A DNA stretch of 64,000 bases, from NCBI GenBank assembly GCA_905331475.1, contig CAJNYU010002250.1, positions 186,001 through 250,000 on the forward strand, in the 5' to 3' direction. Within the stretch, counting starts at the first letter, position 1, and each line of letters starts with the position of its first letter. Positions 36,201 to 49,400 of this stretch are shown one piece after another. Both the position numbers and the translations under genes were made by a program. The notes beneath the pieces were generated by a model, which had not been told where the DNA came from, ran no database searches, and was given only the letters and a program-made list of their open reading frames with translations. Source of the stretch: Rotaria socialis (Eukaryota; Rotifera; Eurotatoria; Philodinida; Philodinidae).

Positions 36201-39200
36201 GTACCAAGCACTGAATGCAGAATTAGCTATCTATGATAAAAATCAACAAAATAAGGTGTTAAAAATGTGACGAGATGCTTCGATTCATTGCCTTCAGCTT
36301 GAAAACCTATACTCGATCTAAATTCACTGATAAAATTATACGTATGACTGATGATAATGTAAATCAATTACCATTTCATTTTATTTAAAGAATAATGCGC
36401 TGGATCATATACATAGCTTTATGACAATCGCAATTCTCGTACTTGACTTCTAAGGAAATCGATTAAATCATTAGGGATTTAGAGGAGAGCAAGCAACGAG
36501 CATCTCGAAACGATTTTGTTGTGACTTTTCGATGGTTTTTTTTTTATAAAGGACTTCGTGGCGATTCTATCGAACATCATAGCATAAGTTATCAGTGGAA
36601 ATCAATGAACAACAGCAAAAAACAGGAAGGTGTTAGGACGCTCTGAATTTAAAATAACTTTGATTATATTATTTCTATTAATCGGATGCCTATTGATAAG
36701 AATACAATCAGTGATCTTCATTTTTATTCTACTACACCGATGGTGTCGACCTATAATTAGAATAGATAACAAACTGCTTTTTGTTGTCCATAAATTTCAT
36801 GGAACAGTTCACAATTTTGATTAAACCGTTAATTTGAATCTTGTTAAACGGAAAAAATTTTATCAAAATTATAACTTACCTTTGCTATAGATCGATCGTT
36901 TGTCTTTTTCTCTTTCAGTTCTTTGTTAATTTTGTTTGTCCATATAAATTGCATTGTTCTAGTATCATCGATGGATCATCAATTTTTTTGTATTCTTGAT
37001 AATTTTTTACGAGCCCTGTCAATATTTATTTCTTCATGGTTCAAAACTAGTTTTGAAACTATGATTTCTCTTCTTCCTATTCTCGTCTCATTAGAATATG
37101 ACTGTAAAGTATTTCATATTGTGTCACTATTAATTTTACCTCAAGCATGGCTTATCTTTCGTGTCACATAGACGCGTCGAGTTTGTTTACAATTTAGATT
37201 TCGCATTAGGAACTGACAAGTCACCTAAATTATCTTCTTTTCCTTGTCTTTCTCTTTTCCTCTGACCCATCTGTTACCTTATGATATTTCATTAGTTGAT
37301 AAATTGCTCTAAATACTTTTTCTAATGATGCGTCTCAATATTTTTCAACGCTAAGATTTCTTCCTCATAGTTCGCACGGTGATAATGACTAGACTCGAAA
37401 AGTAAGCTATCACAAGAGGACAGAATCCTAGAGAGATTGCTAAACAGTAGCGTAGTACAACTGAATATCAACGATCGTGTCAAAGCTTAGCTGATTTGAA
37501 ACCAAGCGTAACTAGTCCTAAGGCATTGTTCTGATAACATATGGATGTCTGGTGTGACTTTTTATAAAAAAAAGATTCTATCATTCAATGCTTTTATCGC
37601 ATTCCTGGATGCTCGAGTCGCATAAAAATAAAGCTCGAGTAAACGAGAATGAAAATACAAACATAAGTAACAGCACGATTTATGCTTTATGTGAAAATAT
37701 TTCTGTCTCTTCTATTCTTCCTAGTATTCAAATAAAAATATGATATTTTATTGCATTCTGTTTCGTTTCAACTGTTTGTTCGTCTATCATTCGTACGTGA
37801 ATGACTTTTGACTCGTGCTTCGATCTCTGTTTCCTTTGCTCCTTTTACTACTTTTCATTCATGAATAGATGAATAATAAACTATAGACTTCTTTAAATGT
37901 TTTCCGATCTTGTCTTTAGAGAGCAACTATAATGAAAATTTGTATTATATAAGAAAATAATCTTAATTGTATTCTTCGTGTACGTACTTAAGGAATATAC
38001 AACTGTATTGAAGACTATTTTTGTACTTTCAATAAAAAACACTCATCTCAGCTGAGGTTATTGACCACATACATTTATCATTGTCAAATAAGAAAATAAC
38101 TCTAAGAGAGACCAAAATGTACTTTAAGTTGTTTACGTAAATTACCGAGAAAATTTGATTTATATTAAAATAAAATTTTCATACGAGAATATCAATATTG
38201 TAAACCATGTAATTCGATGTGACACATCAAATTGGCAATACAAATAATGTGCAATTCAAGTTCATATTTTAATTAACTCGATCAATATTGAATCAAATAA
38301 ATTTATGCTTAAGTCAATCAGACGCTCATTCGACTAAAATGCTACAAGTTTTTGCATTCAATCATACAAACTAAAATCTGCAGATAATTCATTATTACCA
38401 TAATATTCTATCATGTTATTTTTCGAATGGTATCTTACTCACTAAACTCGATAGATTGTGATAAAATTCATAGTATTATGCTTTGGTGATTTCTTAATGA
38501 TGGCAAATACTCATTGATGAGTAGCTCAAAATCAGAAATTTGCTTCGTTCCAGTAGTATGCTACTAATTTTATTTCATACTTAATTTGAAGTATTTTATC
38601 ATTTCATTACATTAAAAATCTCTTTAGTTTTGACAAGCGAGGTGTCAAAAAATTTGTAGAAAAAATGTTTTTTTCCATATTAAACAATTTGTGAATCTTT
38701 CAACTTTGTAAAAATGAAAAAGTGAAATCTACTAACCTGATACATCATCCATTAATATGCATGTCGATATAAATATTCAGGCTATAAGCAAGAGATTCTT
38801 TTGATGCTACTGAAAATTTCGCACTTATTGTTCTTTATATATAGAACTGGTCGTATTTGCAAGTTTTTGAAACAAAAAATATAATGCAAATCATCGGAAT
38901 TCGAAATCCTTATAGCGTACCTGGCTTGGTTGATTTTCCGTTGATGTTAAAGTTAACAGAATAATGAATAGCAAAAAGTAGTAGATAAGAAGAATACGTG
39001 ATGTATGATTGTAAAAAGAGAAAGGTTTTTCTTCTTTACGCCCATATGTTCCAAGACGATTATGGATGGTAATACGATTGGAAGCGTTTGCCAGTACGTG
39101 TGATAAATTACTAAGTAAGATGACTTGATAAAATACACAGGCGAATCTATAAGTTCTACGCGACACTCAAGTACCGAACACTTTTTAATTCCTTTTCAGG

Positions 39201-39950
39201 AAATGATATTAAAGATGTTTTCGGTTCTATTGAATGTCGCTGAGATAAAAACTGAAACTGATTAATTCCTCGCTTGTTTTGAGTAAACTGTACAATAAAT
39301 TGTCAATGATTATCTTTCTTTTTTATTTGATATGTTTTGAAATAGTAGGCGATCAGATTATCTGAATAGTTAAATTTTTGATATTGTACTACATGCTATA
39401 ATACGATGTGATAATGAATTATGTGTGCAAGTGACATCTACAACATTCGATTGTATATGTACTAAATATTTTATCAAATAATTTCTTTCATTGTATTTTG
39501 TTCGAAAACCTATGCCATATGTTTATTTAATTGATAGTAATAATTATTAAATGGCAAAATGCAAATGAGAACAATGTCATCAAAAATTTAATGAGCTGAT
39601 ATTTCGAAAAAAAAGAATTTTTAACACAATAAAAGTAAGCTTGTATTTATTTTAATTGATATATTGGTTAGATACATATGTGTAGATCCTAAGTTTATCT
39701 AGTCGGTCATTGAAAACGGTCAACATAGTCGCCTAATCAGCTACTTTTGATTAGGCAAAGGATTTATTCAAATACAATCCACTATAAACTAAAAGGGTGT
39801 TTAAATATGTTTACACAAGCTATTCTTTGTTTAATATGATTAACATGTATATGTTATTGATGCATCTCGATATCAATTCTTTTGATTGGTGTACGTCGAT
39901 TGAATATGATGAACAATCGATGGGAGTTTCAATTGTTTTATTGTTATTGA

Positions 39951-39982
<32 letters not shown>

Positions 39983-41916
39983 AAACCTTTAATCGATATA
40001 ACAACAATGTAGAGACTCAAATAGATTCATAGAATAGAATATAATCCTGTTTAATGTATTCAAAGTAACAAATAATGAGTCAATAAAATCTTTGAAATAT
40101 TCCATGCATTTCATAGTAATATATACATACGTATATGATCGATAGTATTTTTCAAATGAAAATTATTTCCGGTTACTCAGAGCTTTTTAATTGTTCACAT
40201 TTAGTATCTTATCAAAAACGAAAAAGAAAACGTTTACTTTCAGTAAGATATCTCGTAACAACTAATTATTGCTTGTTTACTCTATGTTCATTAGACTATA
40301 TTTACGCATAAGATTGACTTTTGACGTAGACGATAATTGATAATAAAAATGCTAGTGTAAGGTTTTTGTTTACTACCTTTTCTTTTTTTTTTTATCCTGT
40401 TTAGAATAAACTAAACGCTTATTCATGTACACATGTTTATTGATCATATCACTATAATAAATGTCAAAAACCCAATTAAAATCAAATTTGATCCATGGTC
40501 TATGTATCACAATGCATAAATATGTCGAATGTATATCAGTATATGAAAAAAAACAGACATTCGTGTGTCTTCTTTGTGTGAGAGAAGCGAAAAAGAAAAC
40601 TGCATAACTAATAGATTGAATGAACTCAATTTCTTTGTTTTTCAACAAGAAATTAAAAGAGAAACATACTTATAAATGGTGTGTATGTGGTATATTTTTC
40701 TTTTTACTATGCATGCATGAAATTTTTACTACAAACATAAGTAGTAAATGGTGAAAACAAGAATGAACCTGAGACAATAATCATTCAAACGAAATTATAG
40801 ATTAATTCTATCTCCATATACGAATATCTCAGTTTCTTTCTCTCTCTCACTGATATTTTGATAAATAGAGACAACAAGGTTGAGTATTTTACTTAATGAA
40901 GCTATTACGAGATACGTTTTATTGAAATCCGACTTGAAGTGTATATATATATAAATATATATTTAATATCGAGAATGATCGATTTCGAAGGACCTAAAAA
41001 ATAATTTAACTGCTTCATTCGATGACACACTTCGGTAGGAAGAAAGCGAGTTGGATGACCCTTATGAGACCAATCGAGCGACACACGTATGCAAACATAT
41101 ACGGTATATATAGAGAGAAAGAGATGTGCGGTCAGTAGCAGTCAATGCATAAATTATTCATTCCGGTGTTCGCACCCTATAGGCCTAATGCTACCGTAGT
41201 TTCATTGTCTGACTTTTCTCTTTTTCTCATTCACTTTTCTGTTCAATGCTCATGATGCGATCAACGTGTGAGGACACGGCAATGTATCATCGTTAGCATT
41301 ACAAGTATAGAATAGATCCGATTAGTTGACAGGACGAAAAAATGAAGCCACTTTTGTTGATAATCTGTTTATGTTCGATTGAACCGGTATATATATATTT
41401 CGTCGGATTTATTCCTCTTAAAATATAGGTGAAAACGACTAGAACTATTAATTAATTCTGTACTTATTTATTAAGCTTTTCTAATTTAGTTCTACTGTTT
41501 CTTCACCCTCAATAAGACATTAATTGTTACTCGTCTGCCTGCATTAGTGGTCGTTTTTTTCTTTCTACTTTTTTTTTGTCGCCATCGTCTTTTTTTTTGT
41601 TGTGGTTTATAGTTGCAACAATCTCAACCCTCTTATACCTTACGTCGCAAAAAGAACGAAAATATTCTACTCTCTACCACTCTCACACGCATTTATACAT
41701 ATATAATACATACACACATACGGAAGAAAGACGAGAGAGAAGCAAGAGAAAAAGAGACAAAAAAGAAGGTTCGATTTCTCCTTCACGTGCGTGTTCTGCA
41801 TCAAACACATCGTCGTTGGTACTTACTGCTCGTCTTGGATTGTCGTCATCATTTTTTTAAATCTCACATTATTTTATGTTTGAATCGTCGCCAATTATAC
41901 ATTAGCAAGTATAATT
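33279..41916. other. Long gene-poor intergenic region
   Basis: About 8.6 kb between the divergent GPCR and sacsin-like genes. The GPCR promoter and 5' untranslated exons should lie just right of 33278. Open frames near 36630, 36923, 38891 (minus strand, hydrophobic) and 41341 (a short signal-peptide-like MKPLLLIICLC) have no domains and no supporting splice pattern. Apart from the GAAA repeat at 39949 I see no element. Confidence 0.5.
39949..39985. repeat. (GAAA)n microsatellite
   Basis: Nine copies of GAAA in a row in intergenic DNA, with no interruption. Confidence 0.9.
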
Positions 41917-42073
41917 ATGATACGAAAGTTTCGAAAGATTTTTCGTACCCCATCATCAGTAACTGCAAACAAAAATGAAAATAGTCACAAGGCAACGACT
42001 GCTGACTCGAATCCATGCGATACATCACATGTTAAACAAGGATCATCAGCTGTTTCCAATCATGTGCATAAAG
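41917..42073 (+). CDS. Candidate first exon of the long sacsin-like isoform
   Basis: ATG-initiated 52-codon open segment MIRKFRKIFRTPSSVTANKN... ending ...SNHVHK plus one G at a GTAGAG donor (phase 1). The next gene-bearing acceptor, at 46409, begins with AA and needs exactly one preceding base. The join gives GAA and reads ...NHVHK-E-SPKTDPISS..., so it keeps the frame. The leader is basic at its N-terminus, then Ser/Thr/Asn-rich, like the other candidate leaders of this gene. A C/T- and A/G-rich stretch typical of a 5' untranslated region precedes it. No homologue is known to me. Confidence 0.55.
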
Positions 42074-42660
42074 GTAGAGAAGAAAAATTATTATAAATAT
42101 AGTTTTTTTCCCATAGTATTTAGTTCCATTGAGATTATACATCAAGGTGAATGTTTTTCTATACATTGGTGGGATTCTTTCTTTACTTTTTTCTTAAGTT
42201 AGTTTCCACAATATTATACCTCGAATTTTTATTTTCTTTATGAAAAAGTGCACAAGTATTTGTCTAAGATTATGCTTTGCAGAATAACTCTCCTAATATT
42301 CAAGTAAACAAAGTGAAGAGGTAATTAAAAAAACTACTTTTGTGCTTTTTTTTTATATTTGAATTTTGTCGATTGATTGATTCAACACAGATATCCTTCT
42401 CAATGTTAGTCATTTTGATCGTTTGAGAACAACGAATAAAATTAGACATATACGTGTACATCTGGGGAGGCCCAACTCTACTGACATGTGATACTCCCAT
42501 GTTCTCATTTACAATTTCTCTATCTATTCTTCTTTACTACTATATAGTTATGTAGAATATAATTTTTGTATGTTCTATGTATGAATGGATTTTGACATTT
42601 TCACTAGATACATGTGTACAAGGATAGAAATAGTCGTACAGGTTAGATACGAGTGAAGGA

Positions 42661-42707
42661 ATGATTATGATGATGATGATGATGATGGTGATGATGACGA
42701 TGATGAG
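42661..42707. repeat. (GAT)n microsatellite
   Basis: Imperfect GAT-trinucleotide repeat in the first intron of the sacsin-like gene. It produces an artificial poly-His frame on the minus strand. Confidence 0.85.
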
Positions 42708-45700
42708 AGATAGTGATGATAATGATTAAATGAAATATGTTCTTCATTTTTGACATATGATGTGTTGAAACGAAAAAGAAATGAATGCAAAATATGTTAA
42801 AAAGAAAAAAGAACAAGCAGATAAAGAGACAAAGACTTTTGCATGTTATTATCATAATATGAGATTGTAAACTAAACATAAGGGGAGAAACGAAGAAGAT
42901 TGATGTATTTCGATAGCGGTGGTCAACTGACAACATCAATAAACACGTTTCAGAGATTTGTTTTTCGGATAATAATTTTTTTTTAATTGAAAAATAAGTT
43001 TTTTATGTATTTTATTGACAATTATGACAAATTTATATATTCAACAATAAAAATTGATTTAATTCATATTACGAAAACAATCTTGTTTTTGGTTATTGCC
43101 ATTTGTGTTATTGTGATAGATATCATTAACTATGTGTTTCGTGTAGTTATTTTTTTAGATTTCTCATTCATTTAGTTTTCTTCGTGAAAAATCATGTATT
43201 TTCAGGTGTTAAGCGTATTAAAATTCGTAAGTTTTTATATAAATATACATCTAGGAAGTCTAGTCTGAGTGTTCGAAGTTGACTATTTCATATCGTTTTT
43301 CATTGTTTTTCTTTGTCTTTGAATGGATCAAAATCGGATCAATTAACTAGTCGAACATATATTTATATACGTGCAAATGACGATGTAGATACCTGATAGA
43401 TTACTATAGCTTACAGATAGAATAATACATGTAGAATACAAGAAGTTATTGTCAATAAACGAAATTCGAGAATTTATACAATAATCGTTGCCGATTAAAC
43501 TTGTTTGAAAATATTTATATTTGTTTTTTAATAAAGTTTTTTTTTGGCGATTGAAGAATGAAGACTTTAAAGAAAAAATCCTTCACGACACAAAACTGTG
43601 TCATGATTGAGAACACATACACGTATATAGTGTATTGAACAAATAGATGGGTATTATATACATATATGTATATATTTATGCAAAGGAAAAAAAAGAATAA
43701 GAAAGGCACAGCGCGAGGTGACGATGCGTAGTAGTAAAAGTAGCTATGTTAATAACCTCTTTTTCTCGTCTGTCAAGGCGCTTATTACGCATGTATTTAG
43801 AGAGAATAAGAGAAGTCCAGCTTCATCTTCCTTCTTCTTTTTTTTTTATCGAACAGACAAAAATTTCCTAGTATACGTTTTGCCGTCGTTCATCATGAAA
43901 TATAAACAACACGGCATAAATCAGCGAATGAAAGAGAACAATAATAAATCTTTGTATTCTTACCATTGATTGCTTGCTCATTTTTACCAAGCAATAATAA
44001 TTATAGATACGTAGCTGCGTATTAGGAGTAAAGAAAAGCTACTAACGTATTCTATGCAATGGTCATTTGCTGTTATCTTGGGTATTTTCTTGCAAAAAAA
44101 AAAGAAATACACACATTAAATGAAGGCTCATACGCGCAAATGAGACAGAAAAACTCGGTCAGAATCCATACAACAAGGTGAGACTATTTTTAGACGAAAT
44201 AAGTTTATTGTAATAATACTAACATAAACTTAATGATCAGAACATCTTTTGGAAATAATTTTTGTTATTATTATTTTAAACAAACTTTTAGTTGTTACGA
44301 ATAAAAATAAACTTGAAATGTTAATACTCGACTTATATGATGATTTTTATTGGAGATGAAATAAATTTTCGTTTAGTTTTACTCATTTAGCAAACAAATC
44401 ATTTTGGATTAAGAAAAACAAGAGCGCAATCATGATTCAGTCGTTTTTCTTCATCTCTAGTTCTGACGTATATAATATACTTAAGTGCACTTTAGTATTT
44501 AAAGAGGAGATATTTTATTCGGTACATTTTCATTTTATTGTTAGCTTATCTCATTCCTATTTTCTACTTCTCATTTGATTCAAACATTGTGTGTACTAGG
44601 ATTAACTATTGATTGATCCCTACACACCTAAAATACATCTAATATAGACAAACATATATGATCATTTCATTAAATTTCTATTGGAGAGTACGCATTGTGC
44701 ACGAATAATCTTCTATGTATAAGATATTTGTTATTCTTTTAGCCACAATCTACCTTTATATTTTTCTAGACTAATAAAAAACTTAAACGAACATTAAAAA
44801 AGAACATCATTTTTTTTCATGAAAAAACAAATATGTTGAAAGCCATGAAATCAAGTAAGCCCTAAAGTCAAGTTAAGTTTTCTTTTTATGTACAAACGAA
44901 TTTAAATATGTGAAGGTTAGATATGTGATAGACTTGTAACAGTACATTGATTGGTTTGTTTTCTTTACCTAGACGTTAAAACTAACCAGCTGTTAAATAT
45001 TGAATTGATGATAACTGATTGAATGCGCATACAACTAAGATAAAGCGACCGGTTTTTTTTTAATTTGATTTATATCAGAACATTCTTCTTTTTCTCGTTC
45101 TAAGATACTAGTGTTTTCTCTGCGTCAGTTTTAAATCTATGGCTATAGTGAATCACCTTGAAAACGAGTGTTATATATATATATATATACAATGTAATCA
45201 TTCTAACGAATATGTCAGGTGAAAAAAAATCAAGTTTTAGATATTAGTAGGTTTATAATAATATAATACTTCTAGGTTGTGTTTTCTTTTTTGCCTTCTA
45301 TTATTTCTCATTATTGAAATATGATGTGGTGGTCGTCGTAGGATAGTTGTAGTTCATTTTCTTTATTTATTTGTGTTATAAATTTTATATCTATATTTGG
45401 GGTATATCATCATAAATATCTACTATCTTCGAAAGAGTAAGATTTTCTTTTTCTTCTTTCATCGGTTTCTTCCATTCTTTGGCAGTAAAAAAAGAAGAAC
45501 GAGTGGAGCACACAAACTTATATGCTTTAGGCATAGCATCGAGCGCGCGTCCATGTCATAATATGTTTTTGATAGGTGAGTTGCAAAGCACTTACATACC
45601 AGTATATACATGAGCTTTTCGAAATAGACTGACTCAGTTCAATTCTTTGTCTTTGTCGCTGTGTATGTATGCGTGATAAGGTCGACATTACTTTCGGTCG

Positions 45701-45710
45701 CTGTACTTTC

Positions 45711-45734
45711 TGTGTGTGTGTGTGTGTGTGTGTG
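45711..45734. repeat. (TG)n microsatellite
   Basis: Twelve TG dinucleotides, followed by a CT-rich stretch. It is placed about 200 bases upstream of the mini-leader exon candidate at 45943. Confidence 0.85.
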
Positions 45735-45942
45735 CCTCTCTTGTTCTCCCCTCTTCCTCTGGTTGCCCTTCGTTCATTCTTCGCCGTTCATCATATATGT
45801 ACATACATCTATGGTTGTGTGAGGGTGCTCATCTCTTTCTTTTTTTTTTTATTCCCTATTGTGTCGGATAAAAAACAATTAGTATTGGTGAAAAGAGAAA
45901 GAACGCAGGTAGCCAACTTGACCGAAGTCAGTGTTGTTGTTG

Positions 45943-45973
45943 ATGGACATGAATCTGCATGGATTGAAGTTTG
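45943..45973 (+). CDS. Candidate mini first exon (MDMNLHGLKF) of the sacsin-like gene
   Basis: A 31-base segment from ATG to a consensus GTAAGT donor, encoding ten residues plus a trailing G. It therefore has the same phase as the exon at 41917 and is compatible with the acceptor at 46409. It sits only 435 bases upstream of that acceptor, after a TG/CT-rich stretch that could be promoter or 5' UTR. An in-frame TGA closes the frame a few codons upstream of the ATG. So short a segment can arise by chance. Confidence 0.3.
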
Positions 45974-46408
45974 GTAAGTTGCGTAAAAGATAGCCTTTTA
46001 TAGACAATCTCTGATGGCATTGTTCACTCATATACGTATCTTTCTCTTGCTTCGAATGAACAAATAAACAATAGTACGAAGAGTATTTGATTACAAAACG
46101 ATAGTACAATTTGTTCTCACTTAAACAATGTTCACGTCAAATAAAATAATAGAAAAAACAGAATAGTGAAGAACACAGTTCCTCTTTTCTTTCTCTTTTT
46201 TGTTTCTTTTCGATACCTATTGAACCAAAAGTAAAAGATTTCATAGTTTTATTTTGTACCACAGTAGTGACCTGTTTGATTGTCTTCCGATAAGAACGAT
46301 GAAAACGAACGTCAATATTTTGCCAGGTTAAATCAAATCTATAATTGAACTTCTCTATTTTAGTGAAGTTGAATAGAGGTTAAATAAATATTTGTTTTTA
46401 ATATCTAG

Positions 46409-49400
46409 AATCACCTAAAACAGATCCAATTTCATCGACAGACGACGTACAGTATGCAAAGATGCGTATCATATCTTCTCCTGTCTTTCAATTGCGTGAT
46501 ATCATTCGTGCACTATTAACATCATCATCGCCACCACCATCATGTGATCTGATCTCAACATTTCTAACTTATGGTCAATTACTAGGTGCAAAATCTATTC
46601 ATGGTTATCTTGTTGATCGCTGTTATGATACACGAACATTAATAAATGACGAATTTTCTTCATATCAAGGTGTTGCATTATGTGTCACATACGATGTTAA
46701 ATTAAGTGAACAACAATGGGAAGATATATTTGGTATACATGAGTCAACGTCGACTATATCGAAGACTGCAACATCATTTTTTCATTTAACAGATTTTCTC
46801 TGTATATTAAGTGGCTCACGCGTTGTTTATTATGATCCAAATGAACGTATGATAAATGATGAACGCGCTTATGTATCAATATTTGATCTTGAACATGATG
46901 ATATCGAAGTGTTTCAAGATCAATTTTCTCCATTAGATTATTTTTTACTAAAATCTAAAACATTCTATAACGGTACATTAATACGTTTACCATTGCGAAC
47001 AACGTCGACAACGCAAATATCAACACATATACAAACATTAGATGACATTAAACAACAACTGTTTAAATACTTTAACTTTAATCATTCATTGATTGAATTA
47101 TTACTAATGCAAACAAATTTAAATACTATTGAATTCGATTATACAACAGATTTTCAATCGTTCACAAGATTTCTATCTATTGAAAAACATTCATTAGCAG
47201 CTATTTATGATACGCAGTCAACAACTCAAATTATACAATTGACATTGTCAAAATTAATTAATGACATTAGTTCAAGGTTTGTATGCATCATTAAATAGAA
47301 ATCTCTATCATTCGTCGATAAGCTAGTCTTCAACAATTATTAGAAAAAGAAACTATCGATGATGATCATCGTTGTTTGATGTGAAAAGTAACGACTGTTT
47401 GATAGCAATAAAACATCGGTTGACAGATTGTTTTGTAATCTAAGCAGCAAATAATAGAGTTATAAAAGTGATCATTTAAAAACAAAAAGAATGTTTTTTT
47501 TGTTCTAAAACTAATTCAACAAGCAATTATTTTCGTATTCAAAAATTGTTATTGAAAATATTTATAACCTAATCGTATACTGATGATAGATCGTGTGAGC
47601 TAGTACGATTATTTTTGTGTTCGAATTTAATGATATAGCTTGATGCAAAACATCTATGAATTTATTAGCAGTAAATTTAAGTCTCAATACATATAGTATA
47701 TATGGCTACTGTTTGAGTTTACTTTTTTACTTTTTATAATTTATTTGAGGATGTATTTAAGTCTATAGAGATGTCTCGATCGATAGTAAGTATTTGCGAA
47801 AGAGATTTCCTCTACAATATTTACTTGAACACTCAAATAATTGTTTAAAATTATAGATAATCTGTAGAAAGACGTTCATATCTTATATCCTAAAGTTATA
47901 GCTGTATTCTTTTTTGAATAATGATTACGTCAAGCTTTGGTTTATGTTTAAAGTGCTTATCAATTAATAGTATTTATGAGCAGTCCTCCATCTTTCTTTT
48001 TTTTTCTCGAGCTCATTGTTGTCATTCATTAGGGGGCCGTACTGACAGTTTAAATTGCGTTTTAACAATTGTACTTGACAACTATTAATAGTTCCGCTGT
48101 TGACGCATTGAATACTGACTTTAATTTGAATCAATGATTTATATTAATTTCGTTCTTGAATCTAATTGAATAATGATAGTATTATATCTTTAGATAGATT
48201 TGCTACTCAGTAGTTTAATACTTGGTTAAATTCTGTTGCATTGATTAAGGAGAAATATTTTATGTTATAAGAAAGGAACAAAATGCTCAAATACCAACGA
48301 GAGAAATTCCCAACAGAATCAATTGAGCTGAATCCTGGATAGCATAGATCATATGAAGTCAAATGACGGTCGAATACTCTGAAGAGAATTCGTGCTCTTA
48401 GATTATTATATTATCGAAATAATGCATGTTCACAGTCACAGTAACTTTTTAATCAAATATATGATCTCTCTGAGGCACTGCAGAAAAGCTGATTTCGTAA
48501 GATTTTTTATTGTATAAATCATTGTCGGAATTCTAGGCCTCTTCATTTTTTGTTCTTATCCTGAAAAAAGAACATCGACACTATCAGTATATATTCATGA
48601 TGAAAAATACACATGTTTACCATTATCTTATCAATAGATGTAAAAAACAAAAAAGATTTGAAACTTTCAAAGTAAACTCTGCTCATGAAAAATCAGTATC
48701 TATTCAAAATTTCAAATAAACAGTAGAGAAACTCAGGTTTACTGATACATATGTGAGAGAGAGAGAGAGAGAGAGTGAGTGATCAAGAACATAATTCTTT
48801 TTAAAAACGCGTTAAAATTTCAGTCGTTCAATAGCTATTGACTAATTGGATGAACTTGTTTATGGGTATTCAACATTTGTTAGGATTTACTTGATGCACG
48901 TTGTCTCAAATCAAAAGCAAGTAATCAATTGAAGCACTTCTCTCGTTAGATGTATGAAAACCGTCAAGTATTATAAGATGATTCGTGTAATTTCAAAAAA
49001 TAAACAACTCTTCTACCATTTGTAACGAACATAGGAATATGACTTTGTTCTTGTAAAGTTTCATTTTGTTGAAGTTTTAATCTCACACAAATGAATCTCT
49101 AATAATAAAATATAATTTATTGTACCAAATTTTAGTGATGGATCTCGTTGGCTCTTGTCACTTCAAAACGATTATAATGAAATTGATAAAAATAAAATCG
49201 AAATCAAACTTTTACTTCCATTACTTCCACTTTGTTCATCATCTGATTCATATCTTCCGTTATTACGATCAAGTAGTTATAAATCGATTCAAATAACATC
49301 AACACGAATATTATATTATCATGCATTGCCATCATCAATAAATTCTTTATCTAATGTTGATATATGTATCCAATTGCGTCAAATCAAATTTCCAAAAGCA

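Larger units (their letters stand above)
42074..46408 (+). other. Intron or promoter region of the sacsin-like gene
   Basis: About 4.3 kb between the candidate first exon and the first conserved exon. It contains a GAT-trinucleotide run (42661-42707), a TG run (45711-45734) and pyrimidine-rich stretches at about 45735-45850. Two tiny ATG segments end at strong donors in phase 1 with a G: ATG 45562 (MFLI, GTGAGT) and ATG 45943 (MDMNLHGLKF, GTAAGT). Apart from these I see no coding exon. Confidence 0.45.

Noticed and set aside
38891..39166. Minus-strand open frame with a hydrophobic C-terminal half
   Set aside because: Starts at GTG rather than ATG, has no splice support and no recognised motif. 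The T-rich DNA explains the hydrophobicity.
42643..42939. Minus-strand frame with a poly-His end
   Set aside because: The His run is the reverse reading of a GAT microsatellite.
44140..44178. ATG segment ending at GTGAGA (MRQKNSVRIHTT)
   Set aside because: It ends in phase 2, incompatible with the acceptor at 46409.
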